From: Planctomycetota bacterium | GTDB taxonomy: Bacteria; Planctomycetota; Phycisphaerae; WQYP01 | Direction: 5' to 3' | Length of the DNA stretch: 5,786 bases | NCBI GenBank assembly: GCA_021816165.1 | Contig: JAKAYZ010000186.1 | Coordinates: 1-5,786, forward strand | Part shown: positions 1 through 5,163 of the stretch, in pieces | Layout: each line of letters starts with the position of its first letter | How positions within the stretch are numbered: the first letter of the stretch is position 1 | Translations under genes and position numbers: made by a program | Notes under the pieces: generated by a model | Databases searched by the model: none | What the model saw: the letters and a program-made list of their open reading frames with translations, nothing else | Told to the model about the DNA's origin: nothing

Positions 1-2
1 GG

Positions 3-902
3 ACGGGGTTAACGGGCGCTGCGGATGCGGTCCCTGCGGCCCGCGCTTTAGGTTACGGTGCCGTAGAAGATACCTTACCCACCGGCGAATCTGGTGCTGC
101 GGCCATGCTGGCAAACTTTACCGCCAGGACTATTCGTGCGTACGCGACGCAGCGGAATTATCCAGCGGTGGAGGGTAGTTCCCGGCTATCGGCGCATCTG
201 AATGCGGGCACCATTTCCATTCGGCAATGTGTGGTGGCCGCCCTGCACGCCGGGGCCCCACGCGACCAGCGTGGCGGCGCGGCGATCTGGCTGGCGGAAT
301 TAATCTGGCGGGAATTTTACCGCATGATTTTGTTTCATTATCCGCATACCGTGGCGGAGGCATTTCAGCGCCGCTACGCCACGCTGGCCTGGCCCGAAAG
401 ACCGGATCGTGTGACCGCATGGAGTCGTGGTGAAACTGGCTATCCCATTGTGGATGCCGCCATGCGCTCTTTGGTTAAGACCGGTTGGATGCACAATCGG
501 CTACGCATGATTACGGCCATGTTTCTGGTGAAGGATTTGGATGTCCATTGGCGCATAGGCGAAGCCTTTTTCCGCCAATGGCTCGTCGATTATGATCAGG
601 CCAGTAATGTGGGGGGGTGGCAATGGAGTGCCGGCACCGGAACCGATGCCGCACCCTACTTTCGGGTGATGAATCCGGTCTTGCAGGGCCGGCGTTTTGA
701 TCCGGAGGGGATTTTTGTGCGGCGGTGGTTGCCGGAACTTGGCCGCGTTTCCAGGCAGAGTGTCCACCAACCGTGGCGCATGCCACCGGCGGCCCAAAAT
801 GAGGCTGGTTGTGTGATAGGTCGCAACTATCCGGCACCCCTGGTGGATCATGGACAGGCTCGGCTGGCGGCTATTGCCCGGTTCAAGAATCTGTCGCGGT
901 GA
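3..902 (+). CDS. phrB: Deoxyribodipyrimidine photolyase, C-terminal FAD-binding part (5' end outside window)
   Basis: This is a light-driven flavoenzyme that splits cyclobutane pyrimidine dimers in UV-damaged DNA. The frame is open from the left edge, so the ATG at 105 is an internal methionine and the N-terminal antenna-chromophore domain lies outside. About 299 residues remain of a family of roughly 450-480. Visible signatures, in order, are EGSSRLS (FAD phosphate-binding region), WREFYR, GYPIVDAAMR, TGWMHNRLRM, and GGWQW followed by TGTDAAPYFR. By comparison with remembered E. coli PhrB, all three tryptophans of the electron-transfer triad (Trp306, Trp359, Trp382) are present, at codons 390-392, 549-551 and 618-620. 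The Trp384 equivalent that contacts the lesion is also present. The C-terminus (YPAPLVDH, then an Arg/Ala-rich helix) looks complete and ends at TGA 900-902. The triad and active-site motifs point to a CPD photolyase rather than a cryptochrome. The type of antenna cofactor cannot be read here. Confidence 0.95.
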   Translation, partial: TGLTGAADAVPAARALGYGAVEDTLPTGESGAAAMLANFTARTIRAYATQRNYPAVEGSSRLSAHLNAGTISIRQCVVAALHAGAPRDQRGGAAIWLAELIWREFYRMILFHYPHTVAEAFQRRYATLAWPERPDRVTAWSRGETGYPIVDAAMRSLVKTGWMHNRLRMITAMFLVKDLDVHWRIGEAFFRQWLVDYDQASNVGGWQWSAGTGTDAAPYFRVMNPVLQGRRFDPEGIFVRRWLPELGRVSRQSVHQPWRMPPAAQNEAGCVIGRNYPAPLVDHGQARLAAIARFKNLSR

Positions 903-990
903 AGGTGTCCGTGTGGCTGTTGCCTGAGGACCAACCGGTGCGGAGTGCAGGAACCTGGGGTTCATTCGCTGCGGTCTGGCTTCGGATATT

Positions 991-994
991 GGAG
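991..994 (+). promoter_or_regulatory. Ribosome binding site deciding the AraC start
   Basis: GGAG lies 7 bases before the ATG at 1002. The longer frame opening at GTG 945 has no comparable site, and its extra 19 residues do not resemble an AraC N-terminus. This supports 1002 as the start. Confidence 0.6.
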
Positions 995-1001
995 TTGGTT
1001 T

Positions 1002-1934
1002 ATGGCCTCAATAACAATTCAGCGCACCGCACCCTTTGGCAAATTGGGTCCGCAACGCCTGATTCCGATCCCGCTGCAGCGCGTGAATCCGGTGATTCGC
1101 ATAGCGCATCGGCTTGCGGGGCCGTTGCATGTGGACTGGCGCATAATATTTGATTATGAGTTTGTGCTGCTGCTTAGTGGCCAGGGGCGTTTTGAGACTT
1201 CCACCGGGGTGGTGGATTTTGGGCCTGGGTCGTTATTTTTAATTCCACCGTTTCAACCCCATCGGTTGCATGCCTCCGATCAAAGCCGCTGTGAGCATAT
1301 CGCGGTGCACTTTGATTTTGGGCGCCACGCGTACCCTGGTGGGTCGCGCATTGACCAGCGCCGGCCCTATGCGGTGGTGCTGGAGGGTGGCTTGACTCTG
1401 CCCGGGAACATCCGTCTTTCGAGGGTCAATCCGTTGATCCAGTTGTTTGAACGTGTGGTGCGCACCCTGGCCACGCGAACCCCGTTGGGCCTGCTGGAAT
1501 CACGGATTGTGCTGATGGATATTTTGTGGCGGCTTTTAGCAAGGCCAGGCACCGGCCGTACAGGCTCAGACCCGGTTTTGGCGGCGCGCATGCAGCCCGT
1601 ACTTGCTTGGTTTGACCGCCACCTGCCGGAGCGGGCCGACCTTAACGCCCTGGCGGCTCTGGCGGGACTCTCGCGGGCCCATTTCAACCGTGTCTTTCGC
1701 AGGTGGACCGGTTATTCGCCCAGGGAATATCAGCAGCAGCGCCGCATCGAAAAGGCCCGACAGTTGCTTGTAAATATGGAAAAGTCCGTCAAGGAAGTGG
1801 CCATGGAGTTGGGCTTCGCGGATGTTTTTCAGTTTTCGCGGGCCTTCACGCGGCTGGATGGTCTGCCTCCGACGGAATTCCGACGCATAGCGTTGGCGGG
1901 TCGTCAGGGCATATTGCCGCCAGCCCGGCCATGA
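1002..1934 (+). CDS. AraC-family transcriptional regulator with cupin-like sensor domain
   Basis: The 310-residue product is a cytoplasmic DNA-binding regulator of typical AraC/XylS length. Residues about 52-108 form a cupin-like ligand pocket, with YEFVLLLSGQG, a proline/glycine turn (FGPGSLFLIPP), a following histidine and VHFDF. Residues about 130-180 are the helical linker or dimerisation region. The C-terminal domain has two helix-turn-helix units: the first at about 214-237 (LNALAALAGLSRAHFNRVF, then TGYSP) and the second at about 262-295 (SVKEVAMELGFADVFQFSRAF, ending LPPTEFRR). These match the AraC signature, with the usual GF before the second recognition helix. The start at 1002 is chosen because of GGAG at 991. 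The gene follows phrB by 99 bases and precedes the PhyH-like oxygenase by 171 bases on the same strand. Regulators of this type usually control a neighbouring catabolic gene, so the oxygenase is the likeliest target. The ligand, possibly a sugar or small organic compound, cannot be inferred. Confidence 0.93.
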   Translation: MASITIQRTAPFGKLGPQRLIPIPLQRVNPVIRIAHRLAGPLHVDWRIIFDYEFVLLLSGQGRFETSTGVVDFGPGSLFLIPPFQPHRLHASDQSRCEHIAVHFDFGRHAYPGGSRIDQRRPYAVVLEGGLTLPGNIRLSRVNPLIQLFERVVRTLATRTPLGLLESRIVLMDILWRLLARPGTGRTGSDPVLAARMQPVLAWFDRHLPERADLNALAALAGLSRAHFNRVFRRWTGYSPREYQQQRRIEKARQLLVNMEKSVKEVAMELGFADVFQFSRAFTRLDGLPPTEFRRIALAGRQGILPPARP

Positions 1935-2072
1935 TCCGCCTGGCCAACAGATGATTCTCCCAGCTATGGTATGGCCCCGCCCAAACGGGCACAATCAGAG
2001 ACGTGGTGCGGCGGCGATTTTTTACGTCGGCAATTGATGTCGGCGGTCCCGGGCGTGCCATCATCGAACTGA

Positions 2073-2088
2073 AAGGCCCACGGGCCTT
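2073..2088 (+). promoter_or_regulatory. Near-palindrome just before the PhyH ribosome binding site (possible operator or leader hairpin)
   Basis: Two perfect 7-base inverted arms, AAGGCCC (2073-2079) and GGGCCTT (2082-2088), are separated by two bases. The element ends 4 bases before the AAGGAG ribosome binding site. No T-run follows, so it is not an intrinsic terminator. As DNA it could be a dimer-binding operator. As RNA, a 5-6 bp hairpin abutting the ribosome binding site could affect translation. Any role is inference. Confidence 0.35.
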
Positions 2089-2092
2089 GAAC

Positions 2093-2098
2093 AAGGAG
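2093..2098 (+). promoter_or_regulatory. Strong ribosome binding site of the PhyH-like gene
   Basis: AAGGAG lies 7 bases before ATG 2106. It is the clearest Shine-Dalgarno site in the window and fixes the start of the oxygenase gene. Confidence 0.8.
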
Positions 2099-2105
2099 TT
2101 TCTGA

Positions 2106-2936
2106 ATGCTTACCACGCAGCAGGTACAGGATTTTCGCCGCCAGGGTTTCGTCAACGGTGGCAAGGTTATTTCCGAAGCGCACGCGGACGCACTGGCGCA
2201 GGAGGTGCTGCGTGTGCTGGCGAATAAGGACAACCCCGCAGCGCCGCAACCCGTCGAGATCAGCAACTTAAATAAAGCGGATGCCCCGGTGTGGCAGGTA
2301 GTGAATATCTGGGAGGCGTCGGATATATTTCGCGAGTTGGTGTTTCATCCACCTGTGGTGGAGACCGTGAAGCAGGTGCTCGATGGTAAGCAGTTGCGGC
2401 TATGGCATGACCAGATTCAATACAAGCCGGTCACTACCGGCGGCGTGAATATGTGGCATCAGGACAGCCCGTATTGGCCCTGTGTAACTCCCAAAGATCA
2501 GCAGGTCACGTGCTGGATTGCGCTGGATGAGGCCGACGTGGATAATGGATGTATGTCGATGGTTCCAGGTTCGCATCAATGGGGCAACACCATCGAGTTT
2601 CTGCATCAGATTAAGTCCTTTGATGCCATGCCCAAAACTTTTCAAGGCCACGAGCTGGAAGTGCGGCTATGCCCTGTTAAAAAGGGGCATCTCCATCTGC
2701 ATCATTCGTTGACCTGGCATGGTTCCCACGCCAACCGCAGCGGGCGGCCCCGACGTGCCATTGCCCTGCATTACATGAATGAACGCACCGTGTATTGCAG
2801 GGTGGCCAACCATCCGATGGAGCCATTTATTGCCCAAGCTCAGGCCGGAGTAGGTACCCTCATTGAAGGGCCGCATTTTCCGCTGGTGTACAGCAACGGT
2901 GCGGTCCAAAAGATCTCCGCCGGCGCTGTGAGCTAA
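2106..2936 (+). CDS. Phytanoyl-CoA dioxygenase (PhyH) family Fe(II)/2-oxoglutarate oxygenase
   Basis: This 276-residue, probably cytoplasmic, non-haem iron enzyme couples oxidative decarboxylation of 2-oxoglutarate to hydroxylation of a substrate. The iron facial triad is visible as His118 and Asp120 in WHQDSPYW, and His205 in SLTWHGS. Arg216, 11 residues after His205, sits where human PhyH places the arginine that binds 2-oxoglutarate. The order of motifs is family-typical: N-terminal helix (QVQDFRRQGFV), QYKP strand, HxD, VTCWIALDEAD, NGCMSMVPGSH, then KKGHLHLHHSLTWHGS with NRSGRPRRAIALHYM. Length is normal and no key residue is missing. AAGGAG 7 bases upstream supports the ATG. It follows an AraC regulator on the same strand, so it is probably an inducible oxidation step. 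The substrate is unknown: bacterial members of this family act on very varied compounds, and true phytanoyl-CoA activity should not be assumed. Confidence 0.93.
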   Translation: MLTTQQVQDFRRQGFVNGGKVISEAHADALAQEVLRVLANKDNPAAPQPVEISNLNKADAPVWQVVNIWEASDIFRELVFHPPVVETVKQVLDGKQLRLWHDQIQYKPVTTGGVNMWHQDSPYWPCVTPKDQQVTCWIALDEADVDNGCMSMVPGSHQWGNTIEFLHQIKSFDAMPKTFQGHELEVRLCPVKKGHLHLHHSLTWHGSHANRSGRPRRAIALHYMNERTVYCRVANHPMEPFIAQAQAGVGTLIEGPHFPLVYSNGAVQKISAGAVS

Positions 2937-3167
2937 GGGACCGGGCAAAAATAACTTCACACTTTCCGGCTGGTTCTTTTGGCCGCCGGCTGTCTCGTCC
3001 TGGTATAGGTTGTCACTTTGGCGTGTATGGCGGGCAAGTCGCGCTGGCGTTTGGGCCTGGATTCGACGAAGATAATTATATCGCCCAGCGGCCGTGGATG
3101 GGGTGCCATAAAATCGTGCCTATTGCGGGGCTGATGGGCTGCGCCGCCACGTATGGCATCGCCGGCC
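2937..3167 (+). other. Intergenic stretch without a convincing gene
   Basis: No supported gene was found between the oxygenase stop and the ribosome binding site of the next gene. A 60-codon frame opening at GTG 3023 and a 35-codon frame opening at ATG 3026 both lack ribosome binding sites and recognisable motifs. An AT-rich patch at 3070-3081 (GATAATTATAT) stands out from its GC-rich surroundings and could hold the -10 region of a promoter for the downstream membrane protein. No well-spaced -35 partner is evident. A 5-base-pair inverted repeat at 2966-2989 has no T-run and is a poor terminator. Confidence 0.5.
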
Positions 3168-3175
3168 AGGGGAGG
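3168..3175 (+). promoter_or_regulatory. Ribosome binding site supporting the GTG start at 3184
   Basis: AGGGGAGG ends 8 bases before GTG 3184. A second site, AGGAG at 3192-3196, lies 5 bases before an in-frame GTG at 3202. The start could therefore be either, giving 406 or 400 residues. I chose the upstream one because its match is longer. Confidence 0.5.
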
Positions 3176-3183
3176 TTTGCGCC

Positions 3184-4404
3184 GTGCTTTCAGGAGCCGC
3201 AGTGACCCAGTCCGCAACAGATCGCAGGGTATTGCTTAAACGCACCGCCCGCATTGTGCTCATCGGTGTGTGGGTGGTGTTGCTGTTGATCTTGGCGGCT
3301 GGAATCTATGGCGTGGGCAGACAATGGTACGTTGATCACACCTATCAGGCAGTAAATGCCAAAATTACCATGGCCCGGATCAGCACCATAAGGTCCAATG
3401 GCTTTCTGTATTACCGGCCTCGGGTGACCTATGAATATGTGGTGGCGGGAAAGTCTTATACCGCCCACGCCATTCACGGCCATCAGCGGGTGGGTACCAA
3501 ACCATGGGCCGCGGCCATTCTCCACCACTATCCGCTTGGGGCCACGGTGCGGGCCTGGTATAACCCCAAAAATCCGCAGTCGGCGCTTCTGGCGCGGCCT
3601 TTTTCCTTTGCTTTCTATCTGATGGTGCTGGTGCCCGTGATGCTGGCCCTGGTGGTGATATGGGCTTCGCGTACGGTGTTGGCTTCGCTGATCGGTCCGA
3701 TTTCCAACGTGGATCCGCAACCCACCGGAGATGGATGGTTTGGCCTGCAGCCGCGGCATACCATCGGCGGGCAGTTTAAGTTCTGGCTATGGGTGCTGCT
3801 GTCATGGCTGGCGGCCGTGGCCGTTACTTTCGGACAATACTTTGTCATGGCCGGCCGGCACTATCAAGATCTGGCGGTGGCCAGCCTGGTGGTTTGTGTG
3901 GTGCTTGCCTTGGTGCCGCTGGTGCTGAGTCTGCGCTGGTTGTGGATACTTGGGTCGATGTACGAACCCGTGGTAACAATTAACCGGGCCCGGCCAAAAA
4001 TGGGGCAAACGGTCGAAGTCCGCATTGTTCAGCGGTTTCGGCGCAGCTTGCTGGTGGAAAAAATCATCCTGGAACTAAGCTGCCATCGCCAAGCGCTATT
4101 CGTGAGCGATTTGTTACGCTCTGGTTCGCAGTTGGTGGAGGATATCCCTTGGCTTTCGGACCAAGCGCTGGTGGCATCGGCGCCGGCCACAGCGGAAAAT
4201 TCCCTTTCCGGAACGGCTGGCTATGAATTGCCCTTTGAACTAACTGCCATTCCCAAGTTTAAGATCAAGCCGGCCCGTGTGATGCTCCGCTGGCAGGGCC
4301 GGCTAACCGTGGTGGTGGGTGGGCGGCGTCTTCATCAGGCGATTTATCCGATTGCGGTGGAATTCGCCGCCACGCGCCCAACGGCAGCCGCAGTGCAGGC
4401 CTAA
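3184..4404 (+). CDS. DUF3592-like multi-pass membrane protein with C-terminal beta-rich domain
   Basis: The 406-residue product has an apparent four-helix layout. A short basic N-terminus leads into helix 1 (about 22-43). An extracytoplasmic domain spans about 50-137, followed by helix 2 (about 139-168), helix 3 (about 199-221) and helix 4 (about 230-257). The loop domain carries a DUF3592-like pattern: a pair of tyrosines before PRVTYEYVVAGKSYTAHAI, then a YPLG turn, AWYNPKNPQSALL and the next helix. The soluble C-terminus (about 258-400) is rich in alternating strands, with GQTVEVRIVQ, ELPFELTAIP and a YPIAVEF ending. This resembles arrestin-like beta-sandwich domains, but that is a shape impression and not a family match. 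No catalytic motif is visible and the function is unknown. It starts with GTG, has its own ribosome binding site, and converges on pduO 56 bases downstream. Confidence 0.82.
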   Translation: MLSGAAVTQSATDRRVLLKRTARIVLIGVWVVLLLILAAGIYGVGRQWYVDHTYQAVNAKITMARISTIRSNGFLYYRPRVTYEYVVAGKSYTAHAIHGHQRVGTKPWAAAILHHYPLGATVRAWYNPKNPQSALLARPFSFAFYLMVLVPVMLALVVIWASRTVLASLIGPISNVDPQPTGDGWFGLQPRHTIGGQFKFWLWVLLSWLAAVAVTFGQYFVMAGRHYQDLAVASLVVCVVLALVPLVLSLRWLWILGSMYEPVVTINRARPKMGQTVEVRIVQRFRRSLLVEKIILELSCHRQALFVSDLLRSGSQLVEDIPWLSDQALVASAPATAENSLSGTAGYELPFELTAIPKFKIKPARVMLRWQGRLTVVVGGRRLHQAIYPIAVEFAATRPTAAAVQA

Positions 4405-4460
4405 TGCCGGTCCGCCGCAAACTGCGGAGCTTGCCGATGGCGGTACCGCACCTGGCCGGT
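4405..4460. other. Convergent junction with short inverted repeats
   Basis: These 56 bases separate the stop codons of two converging genes. They contain an inverted repeat (TCCGC 4411-4415 with GCGGA 4424-4428; an alternative register pairs CCGC with GCGG around AAACT). They also contain a perfect 10-base palindrome, GCGGTACCGC, at 4440-4449. Neither is followed by a T-run on either strand, so a classical intrinsic terminator is not visible. A bidirectional or Rho-dependent end is possible. Confidence 0.3.
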
Positions 4461-5021
4461 TTATGGTCCGCCGGGCTGCGGCTGCCAGGGCACATCCATG
4501 GTTCCTTGTAGATGATTGGCCAATCGGGCCAGGGTGAAGAGTAAATCACTGAGCCGATTGAGATAAACCAGCGGCTGGGCATCAAGTTTTTCATGCTGCA
4601 TCAGCGTTACCAGGCGGCGCTCCGCCCGCCTGCATACAGTGCGGGCCACGTGCAGCTGCGCCGCCGGCAGGGTTCCGCCCGGCAGCACAAACTCGCGCAA
4701 TGGAGCCAGCCGTGCGGTGGCCATATCAATTTGCTTTTCCAGAAATTCCGTATCGGCAGCCGCTATCCGTCGCACCCGGTGGGCATTGGGGGAATCCGCC
4801 GGCGTTGCCAGATCCGCACCTAAATTAAAAAGCTGGTGCTGAATGTGAAGCAGCAGGGCTTGCATATCCGGCGCTGTGCAGACCGCAGCGGCCAGTCCCA
4901 GCACGCTGTTAAGTTCATCGACGGTGCCGTACGTTTCAATACGCCAATGGTCTTTTGATACACGTGTACCGTCAAATAGAGCAGTTTGGCCCTGATCACC
5001 ATGCCGGGTATAAATTTTCAT
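4461..5021 (-). CDS. pduO: PduO-type ATP:cob(I)alamin (corrinoid) adenosyltransferase
   Basis: This cytoplasmic enzyme transfers the adenosyl group of ATP to reduced corrinoid to make adenosylcobalamin (coenzyme B12); the family is normally a trimer. The 186 residues match the family's usual stand-alone length. Visible motifs are the ATP-binding N-terminus (YTRHGDQGQTALFDGTRVSK, residues 4-23), VDELNS (34-39), FVLPGGT (111-117), RTVCRRAERR (127-136) and YLNRLSDLLF (153-162). Compared with remembered Lactobacillus reuteri PduO, the Asp35-Arg128 salt bridge corresponds to Asp35-Arg127, the corrinoid-pocket Phe112 to Phe111, and Asn156 to Asn155. No active-site residue appears missing. ATG 5021 matches the family N-terminus (MKIYTRxGD), although only a weak GGGA precedes it. 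No propanediol-utilisation or cobalamin-synthesis genes are visible, so it probably serves general B12 assimilation. The symbol is given by family resemblance. Confidence 0.95.
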   Translation of the reverse strand: MKIYTRHGDQGQTALFDGTRVSKDHWRIETYGTVDELNSVLGLAAAVCTAPDMQALLLHIQHQLFNLGADLATPADSPNAHRVRRIAAADTEFLEKQIDMATARLAPLREFVLPGGTLPAAQLHVARTVCRRAERRLVTLMQHEKLDAQPLVYLNRLSDLLFTLARLANHLQGTMDVPWQPQPGGP

Positions 5022-5044
5022 GGGGTATCCCGTTTTCGCTCAAT

Positions 5045-5059
5045 CTGGAACCGGTTCAG
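5045..5059 (-). promoter_or_regulatory. Near-palindrome in the pduO leader (possible operator)
   Basis: A perfect 10-base palindrome, GAACCGGTTC (5048-5057), is flanked so that removing one G would give the 14-base palindrome CTGAACCGGTTCAG. It lies 23 bases upstream of the pduO ATG, between the start codon and a -10-like hexamer. The position would suit a repressor operator, but no regulator can be assigned. Confidence 0.3.
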
Positions 5060-5080
5060 ACGGAGCCTGTCTTGATCTTG

Positions 5081-5086
5081 AGTATA
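5081..5086 (-). promoter_or_regulatory. Possible -10 element for pduO
   Basis: On the minus strand this reads TATACT, five of six matches to the bacterial -10 consensus, inside a short AT-rich patch. It would give a leader of about 50-55 bases before the pduO ATG. No good -35 hexamer sits at 16-18 bases spacing and no extended -10 TG is present, so support is weak. Confidence 0.25.
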
Positions 5087-5163
5087 AGCTGGCCCCGCGG
5101 AATATGCACCGTTCCCGGCCCGTGCTGCCGCCCGCCGGTGGCCCGTTATCCCGGTGCCAAGGC

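Noticed and set aside
501..965. 154-codon minus-strand open frame
   Set aside because: It is antisense to the photolyase, whose conserved motifs run continuously through the same bases. No motif or ribosome binding site supports it.
2003..2227. 74-codon plus-strand open frame spanning the AraC-oxygenase gap
   Set aside because: It overlaps the first 120 bases of the PhyH-like gene in another frame, where PhyH has a strong ribosome binding site and a family-typical N-terminus.
2966..2989. Inverted repeat CCGGC / GCCGG after the oxygenase stop as a terminator
   Set aside because: The stem is only 5 base pairs with a 14-base loop and no T-run, too weak for an intrinsic terminator.
3023..3205. 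60-codon plus-strand open frame in the gap before the DUF3592-like gene
   Set aside because: It has a GTG start with no ribosome binding site, no recognisable motif, and an end overlapping the next gene's start region.
3190..3759. 189-codon minus-strand open frame
   Set aside because: It lies wholly antisense to the DUF3592-like gene. It has a His/Pro/Arg-biased composition typical of a shadow frame in GC-rich DNA, and no recognisable domain.
5022..5130. Fragments resembling a cobalamin riboswitch on the minus strand before pduO (GGGAACGGTG followed later by AGACAGG)
   Set aside because: The order is suggestive and the gene is a plausible target. However, the conserved GCCACTG core is absent, the B12-box match breaks down after CAGG, and the span is too short. 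A covariance search with the cobalamin riboswitch model (RF00174) giving a significant hit would reverse this.
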